The translations under genes and the position numbers were made by a program. DNA of 64,000 bases from Sneathiella sp. P13V-1 (lineage in GTDB: Bacteria > Pseudomonadota > Alphaproteobacteria > Sneathiellales > Sneathiellaceae), in the NCBI RefSeq assembly GCF_015143595.1, contig NZ_WYEU01000003.1:428884-492883 (forward strand), read 5' to 3'. The notes below the pieces were generated by a model. It saw only the letters and a program-made list of their open reading frames with translations, searched no databases and had not been told where the DNA came from. This document shows positions 47,095 to 56,100 of the stretch, one piece after another. Within the stretch, counting starts at the first letter, position 1. Each line of letters starts with the position of its first letter.

Positions 47095-48015
47095 TCAATT
47101 CAGCACGGTGACTTCCGGTAATTTCTCTTTTGCCTTCTTCCTTACCATTTCGGCGATTTCGTTAAACAGCTGAGACTGAACAGAGCGTTTGCGCCAGGTG
47201 AGTCCAATCTGGCGGTAGAGTTTCGGGGTTTCCAGATCGAAGACCTTAATCTCCCCTCGCTCTCCAATTTCCGATTTGATGTAAAGCGCGGGCAAGACCG
47301 TAATGCCCACGCCCATGCCGACCATCAAACGAAGCGTATCAAGGCTTGTGCCTTCATAATCGCGTAGGGGTTTTGCGTCGCAATCCTCGCAAAGCTGCAT
47401 CACCTGATCATAGAAATGATGGCCGCGTTCCATGGTGAGGACATTCTCTCCCGCCAGATCTTCTTTCACCAGTTTTTCTGTGCCGACAAATCTGTGATCT
47501 GCAGCAGTTGCGATTTTCAAAGGCTCCCGAAACAGGTTGGCGATGACCAAATCAGAATGATTGATCGGCAGGGGAGAGAAAACGATATCATGAACACCGG
47601 CCTTCAGATCCAGCTGTAACTCCTGTGGTTTTCCCTCCTTCACATAGAGTTTCAGATGCGGATAAGTAGCATGTAATTCTGGCACAATATGAGGTAACAG
47701 ATACGGGCCAAGCGTCGGCGGCACACCGATCCTGATGGTGCCTTCAAACCCATGTTGCGACCCCGCAGACAGGCTTTTAATTTCTTCAACCTCTTTGAGG
47801 ATGCCCCGCGCACGCTCCGCTATTTCCCGGCCTAAAGGGGTCAGCATGACGTTATGCTGACTTCGCTCCACCAGAGAGGCTTTCAGTTGCTTTTCCAGCT
47901 CCTTGATCTGAATGCTCAAGGTAGGTTGGGTAACATTCATCAACTCTGCGGCACGATGGAAATGCAGCTCTTTTGAGAGCGCCACCAGATAACTTAGCTG
48001 TCTTAACGTCGGCAT
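47095..48015 (-). CDS. OxyR-like LysR regulator lacking the peroxidatic cysteine
   Basis: The 306-residue protein has an N-terminal LysR helix-turn-helix (LRQLSYLVALSKELHFHRAA, then ELMNVTQPTLSIQIKELEKQ) and an OxyR-type effector domain. In the redox loop TMERGHHFYDQVMQLCEDCD, the residue equivalent to E. coli Cys199 is histidine, while the Cys208 equivalent is kept. Peroxide sensing by the classical disulfide is therefore unlikely. Start 48,015 is chosen for its AGAGGAAG Shine-Dalgarno. It is divergent from sbtA, which it probably regulates in response to a carbon-related signal (CbbR/CmpR-like logic; inference). Confidence 0.9.
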   Translation of the reverse strand: MPTLRQLSYLVALSKELHFHRAAELMNVTQPTLSIQIKELEKQLKASLVERSQHNVMLTPLGREIAERARGILKEVEEIKSLSAGSQHGFEGTIRIGVPPTLGPYLLPHIVPELHATYPHLKLYVKEGKPQELQLDLKAGVHDIVFSPLPINHSDLVIANLFREPLKIATAADHRFVGTEKLVKEDLAGENVLTMERGHHFYDQVMQLCEDCDAKPLRDYEGTSLDTLRLMVGMGVGITVLPALYIKSEIGERGEIKVFDLETPKLYRQIGLTWRKRSVQSQLFNEIAEMVRKKAKEKLPEVTVLN

Positions 48016-48067
48016 TATAAAACTTCCTCTGGCCCTATATATCGCCTGAACAATCAATTTCTACAAC

Positions 48068-48086
48068 ATTGATAGATAAAATCAAT
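48068..48086. promoter_or_regulatory. LysR-type dyad between the regulator and sbtA
   Basis: ATTGAT and ATCAAT face each other across seven bases in the 225-bp divergent gap, overlapping a T-N11-A pattern typical of LysR sites. Confidence 0.55.
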
Positions 48087-48240
48087 CAAACAACTGTTCG
48101 TTATCAATTAGCCTTTCGCAGCTGCAACACATTATTAAACCTGATCGACAGCGACTTTTTGAAAGACACGCGTTCCTGACGGAACTGACGTCGACATTCA
48201 ATGAGCCGCGACAATCGGACTAATAACGAGTTGAAACCTT

Positions 48241-49200
48241 ATGGATGTTCTGTTTTCACCGGTAATTCTGTTCTTTCTCTTAGGAGCGCTCGCCGCATTT
48301 GCGCGCTCAGACCTGTCGATCCCTGAACCCTTATCCAAAGCCCTTTCCCTCTATCTGATGTGTGCCATCGGCCTGAAAGGCGGGATACTGGTTGCAGAGA
48401 ACGGGTTCACGGCAGAGATGTTTCTGGCCGCCGGGGCGGGCCTGCTTTTGAGCGTTTTGATCCCTGTGATGGCGTTCGGGATTTTGAAAAGTTTTGGAAA
48501 ACTTGACCGGACAAACGCCGCCGCTGTGGCCGCGCATTATGGCTCGGTCAGCGTTGTAACTTTCATTACAGGCAATCAGATCCTGACGGGCCTTGATATG
48601 GCGCCAGCGGGATACATGATTGCGGTTCTGGCGCTGATGGAAACACCTGCCATTATTGTCGGGCTTTATCTGGCGAGACGGGGTACAGAAACTGGTGCCC
48701 AGCCAAAGGGGGACCTCTTGAGAGAGACGCTCCTTAACGGGTCTGTGGTGCTCCTCACAGGTAGCTTCATCATCGGTCTCATCATTGGGAAAGAGGGCTT
48801 TGAGCCGATTTCACCTGTTTTCCAGACCGGATTTACCGGATTGTTGTGTCTGTTCCTGCTTGATATGGGCCTCCTTGCCGCGCGGCGTTTAAGACATGCC
48901 CAAACTCTCACGCTAAGATTAGTCTCGCTTGGTGTCGCCTTCCCAGCCTTTAACGGTCTCTTGGGCTGCGTCATCGGCGCAGCGCTCGGCTTTGATGCGG
49001 GAACAACAACAGCATTGGCATTGCTTGCGGCAAGCGCCTCCTACATCGCGGTGCCAGCGGCAATTAGAATGGCGCTGCCAAAAGCGGATGCGGGTCTCTA
49101 CCTTGCCATGTCGCTGGCAATCACTTTCCCGTTCAATATTATCATTGGTATCCCCTTATTCACTTCAATCTCTCTCTTTATGGTGCAGCTATGGTCGTGA
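48241..49200 (+). CDS. sbtA: Sodium-dependent bicarbonate transporter
   Basis: The 319-residue protein has about ten membrane helices in two inverted halves and the SbtA signatures LYLMCAIGLKGGILVAENGF, AAHYGSVSVVTFITGNQILT and LALMETPAIIVGLYLARR. It imports bicarbonate with sodium. It overlaps by ten bases (or one, depending on the start) with the PII-like gene downstream, the standard sbtAB layout. In a heterotroph it would feed carboxylases, such as the one at 2,359. Confidence 0.93.
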   Translation: MDVLFSPVILFFLLGALAAFARSDLSIPEPLSKALSLYLMCAIGLKGGILVAENGFTAEMFLAAGAGLLLSVLIPVMAFGILKSFGKLDRTNAAAVAAHYGSVSVVTFITGNQILTGLDMAPAGYMIAVLALMETPAIIVGLYLARRGTETGAQPKGDLLRETLLNGSVVLLTGSFIIGLIIGKEGFEPISPVFQTGFTGLLCLFLLDMGLLAARRLRHAQTLTLRLVSLGVAFPAFNGLLGCVIGAALGFDAGTTTALALLAASASYIAVPAAIRMALPKADAGLYLAMSLAITFPFNIIIGIPLFTSISLFMVQLWS

Positions 49201-49514
49201 TGACGAAACGTAAAAAACTCGAAATTCTTGTTGATGCCCCCTTACTTAAACGGGTGCGTGACCTGGTCAACAGTGCTGGTGTCTTTGGCTATACTCTCTA
49301 CCCAACCTTTGGAGGGGAGGGAGAAGGTGGGCGCTGGCTTGATGATCAGGTGACAGGCGGCGCTGGCAGTAAAATCCTGTTTGTAACGATCTCCGACAAG
49401 GAAGATAACGAGCGGCTGCTAGACGTCCTAACGCCGCTTCTTGAAGAATATGGCTTGATGATCACTGTCTCGGACGTGGATGTCCTTTTTGCTCCTACAG
49501 AGGGGGAAGCTTAG
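49191..49514 (+). CDS. sbtB: SbtB-like PII-type regulator of the bicarbonate transporter
   Basis: The 107-residue protein has the PII ferredoxin-like fold: KKLEILVDAPLLKRVRDLVN, then AGVFGYTLYPTFGGEGEGGR (T-loop region) and KILFVTISDKEDNERLLDVL. SbtB proteins bind adenine nucleotides and close SbtA. In-frame starts exist at 49,191 and 49,200, neither with a Shine-Dalgarno, so translation is probably coupled to sbtA. A terminator and then the left end of the mobile element follow. Confidence 0.9.
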   Translation: MVVMTKRKKLEILVDAPLLKRVRDLVNSAGVFGYTLYPTFGGEGEGGRWLDDQVTGGAGSKILFVTISDKEDNERLLDVLTPLLEEYGLMITVSDVDVLFAPTEGEA

Positions 49515-49528
49515 CCTCCAACAAAAAA

Positions 49529-49556
49529 GGCCCCACCTTACGGTAGGGCCATTTTT
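49529..49556 (+). terminator. Rho-independent terminator after sbtB
   Basis: GGCCCCACC and GGTAGGGCC (one mismatch) close a four-base loop and are followed by ATTTTTATT. The left attachment site begins two bases later. Confidence 0.85.
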
Positions 49557-49557
49557 A

Positions 49558-49572
49558 TTGGTTGCGGGGGCA
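49558..49572. other. attL: left copy of the 15-bp core repeat
   Basis: TTGGTTGCGGGGGCA is identical to 63,854-63,868. The sequences diverge at once on both sides. The 15 bases from 49,579 to 49,593 are the right-hand arm of the rebuilt attP. This copy is what is left of the original tRNA 3' end on the far side of the insertion. Confidence 0.88.
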
Positions 49573-49784
49573 CGCAAGCAACGACAGTCTATCCGATTTA
49601 CTTGCAAGATAGATAAATTCTAAAACGAATATCGATATCACATCCAATCTATTGGCATACACTATTATCAAACAAGAACATTAAGTAGATTTTTAGGATC
49701 TAAAATACTATCTTAATGAGATATTTCTAGTAAAAGGCAATTTAGCTCTATGGTACCAATGCAACTAAGGCAGGGATCAAAAGC

Positions 49785-50663
49785 ATGCAACCTTCCCCTT
49801 GGCTGAATAGTCGGGAAATTTGGAAACTTGTTCATAAGTTGAACTGGAGCGATTCCGATTACGATATACACAAGATGTACTTCCTCAGCCTCTTTTCTCA
49901 TCTAGTGTATTATAAAATTACTGTTCAAGAATTTGCACAATTTCGTAGAGCAACAGTAGTGCCTAGCTTTTCTTTTCAAGAACAGATTTACAACCGCGAT
50001 TTAGATTTTGAACAGATAGTTAGACCTTTGGACGTGGAAATTCTTGACATAATCGAAAACGAATACTTCATAGCAATAATATTTAAAATAAAAGATCTAA
50101 AAATTATTTCATTCAGAGGCACATCAAACTTATTTGACTGGAGAATAAATCTTGACGCTAGAGGTATCGACTTTTATGAGGGGCGATTTCATCATGGTTT
50201 TTTTTCTGAAACAATTAGAACCTTAAAAGAACTATCTAGAAGCAATTATTTGAAAAATGGTTTGATTTATCTAACTGGGCATTCGCTTGGCGGCGCACTA
50301 GCGGGTGTGATGAGTGCACTGACAACATCATCAATAAAGGGAAATTTGGTTTCAGTTTATACATTCGGCACCCCTAGGTTTGGCAACAACAAGTTTTCAC
50401 TTCCTTGGCAAAAACCGTATTGCTGTATTCGGAAAGGTGATCCCGTACCCAACACACCACCAATCTGGTTGGGATATGAAGATCCAGAATTTCTTATAAA
50501 CACATGTGGCAAGCCAATTGATTTTGATCGAGGTATTTCAGAAATGAACTTTGTGAAACTGACCCTGAAACAATGGAGGCTCGAGTTTTTTAATGATCAC
50601 TCTATGGAGGGATATGTAGAAGAAATTCTCCAAAAACTTAGATTGACGTCCAACCTCTTGTAA
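49785..50663 (+). CDS. Class 3 (alpha/beta) lipase
   Basis: The 292-residue protein has the Lipase_3 pattern: KIISFRGTSNLFDWRINLDA, nucleophile elbow LTGHSLGGALAG (Ser near residue 169), VYTFGTPRFGN, the acid region CIRKGDPVPNTPP and a late histidine in FFNDHSMEGYVEEI. The triad looks complete. There is no signal peptide, so it acts in the cytoplasm. Base composition is AT-rich, unlike the chromosome to the left. It is the first cargo gene of the element, convergent with the UvrD operon. A role in metabolism or as a membrane-damaging defence effector are both possible. Confidence 0.87.
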   Translation: MQPSPWLNSREIWKLVHKLNWSDSDYDIHKMYFLSLFSHLVYYKITVQEFAQFRRATVVPSFSFQEQIYNRDLDFEQIVRPLDVEILDIIENEYFIAIIFKIKDLKIISFRGTSNLFDWRINLDARGIDFYEGRFHHGFFSETIRTLKELSRSNYLKNGLIYLTGHSLGGALAGVMSALTTSSIKGNLVSVYTFGTPRFGNNKFSLPWQKPYCCIRKGDPVPNTPPIWLGYEDPEFLINTCGKPIDFDRGISEMNFVKLTLKQWRLEFFNDHSMEGYVEEILQKLRLTSNLL

Positions 50664-50829
50664 AAGCCAATTTACTATTAGGCATCATCTAGACGTTCTT
50701 GGGTCGAACCGAAATCAACGTGATTATCAGCATCTTCTAAACACCTATGTGCTTATATATTTATTGTTGTGAGCGGCTCCAAATCTTCAAACATCTAGGA
50801 ATATCAAAGATGCAAAATTCCTATTGGTT

Positions 50830-52683
50830 CTAAAGCAATGTTGTTCCGTCGATATGCCGAACACCTGCTGGCACGAGAAGCTGTTCAAGCCAATTTATCG
50901 CTTCACCTCTTTCTCTACAAAGAGTAAAAAAGGCGCGCTGTTCGGCCCGAGTAAGCGCAACAAAAAAGACGTTCAAATCCTCTCGGTTATTTGGTTGAAG
51001 GCTCCACCAAGTCCGGTTGTCCAAGCCATAGAAAATCATCGTATGGAACTCAAGCCCCTTGCTCTTATGGATTGTCATTAAAGGTACTTGACCTATTCCT
51101 TCAAACTCATCCAAAACACCTGACCAATTTGCAGCCATACCGCTGCACTCTATGAGCAACGCCACAAATCCATTCCACGCACGATCAAAGTCTTGTTCCC
51201 GCCTATACGCTGGAAAAACTTGTCGAATAAGATCTACTCCCCAAAAATCTCTTACGGCAATAGCCATCTCTCGTGCAGTATCGACAGTAAGTGGTTGCTC
51301 CCGCATTTGACGTTTGAGAGTTCGCACAAAATCCTGCAGTTTTCGCTGTTTGCGGTCGCGCGAGGCATGGTCAGCGGAATCAATGCGATACATGAAATTT
51401 AAATTCCGTTGAGATTTATCCCAATCCAACGGATTCTTATGAACTGCCCCCAGACGTAGCAACGGTAAGAGCAACCCGGTTAATTCTTCATCGAGCAGGT
51501 CCTGAATGGATATTCCTTCAATATCGCGGGCAAGGTTACGCAGCCGAAGTCCTTCCGCAGCGAAGGCCGGGGTCAAATCATCTTCGACGCTGTTCGCGTA
51601 TATTCGCACCAGCAAACCAATTTTATGTGGCTCAACACTGCCAGAACGAACCTCAGCTGCGATCCAACCTGCTAGTATCTGGCGCTCAGTTCGCGAGTCA
51701 GGAAAGTCCCAAATAGCCGAGATATCCCCATCTACACGTCGCACACCTCGTGCCACAGGCAACTCAACCAGCGGATCAAGCCGTTGAGCGATGATGTGTT
51801 GAATAGCGACCAAATCTTCATGAGAGCGCCAGTTAGAAAGGAGAGAAATTCGCCTCGCTGAGTAGACCTGTTCAAACTGTTCAAAGGCATCTGGCATTGC
51901 ACCGGCCCAGCCCATAATGCGCTGTTTATCATCACCGACGGCTGTAAATTTGGCCGGACCTCCATGAAATGCGGTGTTGAGCAGATCAAATTGTGCATGT
52001 GTGGTGTCCTGGAACTCATCCAAGAATACAAATGGGTATGTCTTCTGAAGGGCAATCTTAATTTGGTTATTTTCTCTCAACATCCAATGAACAAGTCGGT
52101 TGATCATGGAAAATGATAACCGTACTTCACCAAGATCATGAAAGTTTTCCTGCCAGAACTCTGACACGGCACGAGTGCTGACATTTTGATCCTCAGCTAA
52201 AGGAAGCTCCTTCAGAGCAATAGCCTTCTCTAACTGCTGAGTGTTGATACCATACAATCGGTGGCGGTTCAGAAAATCCTCAAAATCCTGTCGTTTCGGC
52301 ATTATAAGCTGGTAGTCCCTTGGCGGCATCCAAGGATCAGGAATTGCTTTTCTAAAGCGATCTAGCATGCTTTTTGTAAAAGCATCAAAAGTCAGCGAGT
52401 CAAAACGACAAGCCTGCCCAGTAGTGCAGCGTGAGGTTACTCGGTCAGATAGATTGCGCGCAGCATCACGTTTAAAACTTATCGCAAGAATCCGGCGCGG
52501 TGCCGGACAAATACCGGTTTGAAGGAGAAATGCCGCTTTTTGCGCAAGAAACTCTGTCTTACCCGCACCTGCGCCAGCGGTAACTAAAACACTTTCACCT
52601 GACTCGCGCAACGCTTCCCATGCGCGTGGCTCGAGATTATCAATGCCCTGTGGTCGCCAGCCCTCTCGACTTACCAGCGTCAT
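50830..52683 (-). CDS. UvrD-like superfamily 1 helicase, GajB-related
   Basis: The 617-residue protein has the SF1A helicase motifs: Walker A VTAGAGAGKTEFLAQKAAF (about 33-51), motif II FVFLDEFQDTTHAQF near residue 219, motif III AVGDDKQRIMGWAGAMPDAF, then MTIHKSKGLEFHTMIFYGLD and VALTRAEQRAFF near the C-terminus. It is shorter than UvrD (about 720). Its start overlaps the OLD-nuclease stop by four bases (ATGA). The OLD nuclease/UvrD helicase pair is the layout of the Gabija anti-phage system. Here it is the last of four co-oriented genes. Confidence 0.88.
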   Translation of the reverse strand: MTLVSREGWRPQGIDNLEPRAWEALRESGESVLVTAGAGAGKTEFLAQKAAFLLQTGICPAPRRILAISFKRDAARNLSDRVTSRCTTGQACRFDSLTFDAFTKSMLDRFRKAIPDPWMPPRDYQLIMPKRQDFEDFLNRHRLYGINTQQLEKAIALKELPLAEDQNVSTRAVSEFWQENFHDLGEVRLSFSMINRLVHWMLRENNQIKIALQKTYPFVFLDEFQDTTHAQFDLLNTAFHGGPAKFTAVGDDKQRIMGWAGAMPDAFEQFEQVYSARRISLLSNWRSHEDLVAIQHIIAQRLDPLVELPVARGVRRVDGDISAIWDFPDSRTERQILAGWIAAEVRSGSVEPHKIGLLVRIYANSVEDDLTPAFAAEGLRLRNLARDIEGISIQDLLDEELTGLLLPLLRLGAVHKNPLDWDKSQRNLNFMYRIDSADHASRDRKQRKLQDFVRTLKRQMREQPLTVDTAREMAIAVRDFWGVDLIRQVFPAYRREQDFDRAWNGFVALLIECSGMAANWSGVLDEFEGIGQVPLMTIHKSKGLEFHTMIFYGLDNRTWWSLQPNNREDLNVFFVALTRAEQRAFFTLCRERGEAINWLEQLLVPAGVRHIDGTTLL

Positions 52684-54644
52684 GCTCCATTAACCTCAAG
52701 GCCGAGCGCCCCCATTACACGTGTAATTAGTGCCCGAAGTTCAATTGGAGCCAATCGTGCAAGGTCAGCGTTGCTGATGCGGGACAGAGCTACGATATGT
52801 GTCTCTGGTTTGCTTCTACTCAAGAAAAGATATGGATACCATCCAAAATCTTCGTCGAAACTGTCGTCGTAAAGCGCACCATCTCCACCATGCTTGAGAG
52901 TGGTTTGTTTCTTACCTAAAATAGCATCCGCGCCAAGGCGTGGTCCACGTCCACCATTATTTGGATTTTTATAGGCATCGCCGAACGCTCGCAGCATCGA
53001 AAAATCTATATCAAGCGGATAAGAAAAATACACATTCTGTGTCGCAAGAGACTGCAACCAGACATTGGCCTCCCAACCATCAAGAAAATTTCTATTTTGA
53101 AGCCCGGCAGCATGCGGAACATTATCCCTCCCATATTGGCTACCAATTGCAACTAATTGGTCCAGCGTAGTTCGGAGCATATTTGCCCCTCCATGCAGCC
53201 TCCCAAGGTCAAAGTCCATAAGCGTGGCAAAAGGGATGCCCAGACCAGAGAGTAATCGCCAAAAATGCCCAACAAAACGACCAGCGAGGGGGACAATAGG
53301 AACAAAAGACTGATCGAGGTCGACTCCCATTGCTTGCGCAACACGAGGTATTACAAGACGCTCTGAGTCTCCCTCACCGAGGATTACGTACCGAGCAAAA
53401 TAAATTTCCGGATATGCTTTGACAGCAAGGCGTACAAACTGACGAGCTTCTAAATCTTCAGTGGGTAACTCGATTTCTTTAACAGCAGATTGTCTCGTTT
53501 GCCTATCTAGTCTGAAGAAACGCACCTCTTCAGGATCAATGCGGCCGAGGATAGCCGGTGAATGGCTGGATAGTGCAACTTGTGCTGTTGGGTTCTCTGA
53601 AATGTCACGGGCTTGACGTATAATGCGAGAAAGAAAGAAGGGAGAAAGACTGTTTTCAGGCTCTTCGACGGCAAGCAGTGTGAGATGCGCTTGTCTCAGC
53701 TTCTCATGCTCGAATGGACTTTCTTCGGGTGACACCAAAAAGGCGTCACGTTCAACTTCCAAAGTAGCCGCAGTCAGCGCGATATGAAACAAGGATCGCT
53801 GGCCGTCACTCAAATCGTCCATGGATCGTTCTTTGCCTGCTTCATCTGGAGAGAACGTAAACATGGCGTTACGAACAAGTTCCTCAAAGCGATCTTCGAT
53901 CAAGCGCAACATAGGGGTCGTGTCTGTATCAGCCTCATGAACCTCCTTCCATCGATTAGCGAGGCGTTCGAGTACAAATTGGGCTGGCGCCTCTCTTTCA
54001 AAACCTTGCTGTGTTGATAATGTTGAGGTTGCCGCAACGTCTTGAAATTCTTGAGTCCAGCGTGCTGCTTTCCAGAGACGACCTTTTAAAATTTTTGCAA
54101 CCTGACTATCAGCATCGCGCGCAGCTGGAATATAGATCAACTGGATTGAACCGCGTTCCGCGGCCTGAACTCGCCTACATTCCTCCCATTCAAACTGTTC
54201 ATCTAGAACGGGAATCCAACGTATATCTTCATCTACACTGCCATCGGGCGTGCCATCGTCTGTCCAAATGGCCTGAAGCCTCATGCGAACTTTCAGTGGC
54301 GCTCCAGGAGCGGACGCTCCCATTTGTAAGAAGAATTCAGGAACTGCGTCCACGAAAGCTGACTCATCTAGCTCCTCAAGTTCCGGAAACCCGAAAACGG
54401 CTTCAAGCACCAACGATGAGCCCGAAGCCAATTCTGGATTGTCTCGAGCAAGATGAAAATCACGTCGTGTAATATTACGCTGGTGTGAGCTAATCCCAAA
54501 CAATCTGGATAGCGCCTCGAAAGCTGCTGTTTTTCCTGTGCCATTCCCGCCAACAAACACAGTAAGGCCCTGATCCATAGAAATATGAACTTCTTCATCT
54601 CCAAAACATCGAAAATTTTTGAGTGTCAAGACTTCAAGTTTCAA
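52680..54644 (-). CDS. OLD-family ATP-dependent endonuclease (AAA ATPase plus TOPRIM), GajA-related
   Basis: The 654-residue protein has an SMC/ABC-type ATPase: Walker A FVGGNGTGKTAAFEALSRLF, a signature-like LSDGQRSLFHIAL and Walker B LLAVEEPENSLSPF. A TOPRIM nuclease domain follows with VILGEGDSERLVIPRVAQ (conserved Glu) and LMDFDLGRLHGG (DxD). Start: the longest frame begins at ATG 54,671, but TTG 54,644 is preferred. It has AAAGGGGA six bases upstream, and the protein then begins LKLEVLTLKNFRCFGDEEVH, the standard OLD N-terminus. GajA shows the same domain order. The exact subclass was not tested. Confidence 0.88.
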   Translation of the reverse strand: MKLEVLTLKNFRCFGDEEVHISMDQGLTVFVGGNGTGKTAAFEALSRLFGISSHQRNITRRDFHLARDNPELASGSSLVLEAVFGFPELEELDESAFVDAVPEFFLQMGASAPGAPLKVRMRLQAIWTDDGTPDGSVDEDIRWIPVLDEQFEWEECRRVQAAERGSIQLIYIPAARDADSQVAKILKGRLWKAARWTQEFQDVAATSTLSTQQGFEREAPAQFVLERLANRWKEVHEADTDTTPMLRLIEDRFEELVRNAMFTFSPDEAGKERSMDDLSDGQRSLFHIALTAATLEVERDAFLVSPEESPFEHEKLRQAHLTLLAVEEPENSLSPFFLSRIIRQARDISENPTAQVALSSHSPAILGRIDPEEVRFFRLDRQTRQSAVKEIELPTEDLEARQFVRLAVKAYPEIYFARYVILGEGDSERLVIPRVAQAMGVDLDQSFVPIVPLAGRFVGHFWRLLSGLGIPFATLMDFDLGRLHGGANMLRTTLDQLVAIGSQYGRDNVPHAAGLQNRNFLDGWEANVWLQSLATQNVYFSYPLDIDFSMLRAFGDAYKNPNNGGRGPRLGADAILGKKQTTLKHGGDGALYDDSFDEDFGWYPYLFLSRSKPETHIVALSRISNADLARLAPIELRALITRVMGALGLEVNGA

Positions 54645-54745
54645 TTTGAATCCCCTTTGAAAGAAGGGCATGTAGGAAAGGCGGTAAACCTATATATTTT
54701 CATTTATTATTTCACTCTCCACTATACGTGGCATGAACATACTAG

Positions 54746-56053
54746 TTATACTTCAAGGCAACGAACAATAAATTCTGACATGCTATCCCACATAGCCATC
54801 AAATGTTTATCAGATGGCGCAAAATCAGGCGAATGGATATAACGGTTTAATGTATCTGCTGAAACCAACTGATCTGATTGTCCAAATTTTTGGGTGGCAT
54901 TGAATTGCTTTTTATTAATTTTACTTCGGTCAAATAAGTGCTGCCCTACTTTTTTAACTCTTAGCGCAAGTTTGTCATTCTCGTGAACTGAAGTTACTTG
55001 CTGATTAACATAATTTTCAACTGAAAGCTCTAAAAGGACCCGAAATAAAACAGAAATAGCATTGCGATGATTGTGTAAATCGAGCTCAAACTGTAATTCT
55101 TCCCAGATCTCATGATGTCTTTGCAGCCTGCCGGGCCAAGTAATACCATACTCTTTCTGAGGAATAAGCGTTGTTCTAACTGACGGTTTAGGCGCAGGTT
55201 TAGATTTTGCGGGTTTTGTCCCCCGTGAAGGAACAATATTAGTTCCGTAATTTGCTAATGCGTCAGCGGCTGTTGGTAGAACGCCTTCTATTTCTAGCTT
55301 ATCAAGATACGCTCTTTTTGCATCTACATCCCAAAGATCATTTAAGACGATCTTTCTAGTTACTAAATCGTCGGCAACGCGTGCAAAAGCAGACAAAACC
55401 TTACCCTCATCGTGAGTAAACTCAAATTTCTTTTTACTAATACTAAAACCGAGGCGGTTTCTGAATGTTTCGGCTGATAGAAGCCTGTTCATTGTCGAAC
55501 GAGGTATCTTACGCCGCTTTGGCAGTAGGCCTGCCTCTGAAAGCCTTTGCTCGATCTCATCCGAGACATTGAGGCCGCCGCCCTGACCTGTCCGCAAGAT
55601 AAAGTTGTCTTTCATTCGGTCATCCCAAGTAGACTGTCCTACCCCACTTTGGGACCCTGTATGGCGACGAAACAGTATACTATCTAGCCTGTCACGGTCA
55701 TCTTCAACATGGCACGAAATCTTGTCCGTCAGTTTACCTGACCACTGCTTACACAGTTCTGCGAAGAACTCCTGGAGTTGCATCGTTGGAGCGCGAGATG
55801 GTTCAGATAAAAGCTTAAGACAGGTAACGCGTCGATTGCCATCAAACACAGTGTAAACGCCGTTGTCGCCGGCGATAAGTGGAGGTTCGTAAATTGTACC
55901 TTGCTCCACAATATCTTTAGCAAGATTTCTCATATGTGTTTCACGCGTGTTGAACAACCAAGCAATTGCAGCGGTTTCGTTCTCAAGTTCTCCATGCCTA
56001 TCGTTAGCACGATTCACTCGCAAATCTTTGAGTGGGATATTTCTTAATTTCAT
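54746..56053 (-). CDS. ParB-like N-terminal domain protein with helical C-terminal domain
   Basis: The 435-residue protein begins like ParB/Srx-fold proteins (IPLKDLRVNRANDR, then EPPLIAGDNGVYTVFDGNRR, VTCLKLL; ParB box about 60-85). Some ParB-fold proteins bind or cut CTP/ATP or act as nucleases. The middle has a helix-turn-helix-like stretch (RSTMNRLLSAETFRNRLGFS). The C-terminal 100 residues are helical, with AISVLFRVLLELSVENYVNQ and NRYIHSPDFAPSDKHLMAMW, recalling HEPN/DUF4145-type helical domains (tentative). It is the second gene of the OLD-UvrD operon, 101 bp before the OLD start. Known Gabija loci do not require such a gene. Confidence 0.8.
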   Translation of the reverse strand: MKLRNIPLKDLRVNRANDRHGELENETAAIAWLFNTRETHMRNLAKDIVEQGTIYEPPLIAGDNGVYTVFDGNRRVTCLKLLSEPSRAPTMQLQEFFAELCKQWSGKLTDKISCHVEDDRDRLDSILFRRHTGSQSGVGQSTWDDRMKDNFILRTGQGGGLNVSDEIEQRLSEAGLLPKRRKIPRSTMNRLLSAETFRNRLGFSISKKKFEFTHDEGKVLSAFARVADDLVTRKIVLNDLWDVDAKRAYLDKLEIEGVLPTAADALANYGTNIVPSRGTKPAKSKPAPKPSVRTTLIPQKEYGITWPGRLQRHHEIWEELQFELDLHNHRNAISVLFRVLLELSVENYVNQQVTSVHENDKLALRVKKVGQHLFDRSKINKKQFNATQKFGQSDQLVSADTLNRYIHSPDFAPSDKHLMAMWDSMSEFIVRCLEV

Positions 56054-56100
56054 GAATACTTATTCTTTGCTGATTGATCTGAAATCTTCAAACTGTTATT

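Noticed and set aside
49515..49784. Possible insertion sequence at the left end of the element
   Set aside because: No transposase frame or terminal inverted repeats are present; the symmetry found there belongs to attP.
52680..54644. OLD protein considered as part of a retron or PARIS system
   Set aside because: There is no reverse transcriptase or non-coding RNA gene nearby, and PARIS has a separate TOPRIM protein, whereas here ATPase and TOPRIM are fused and followed by a helicase.
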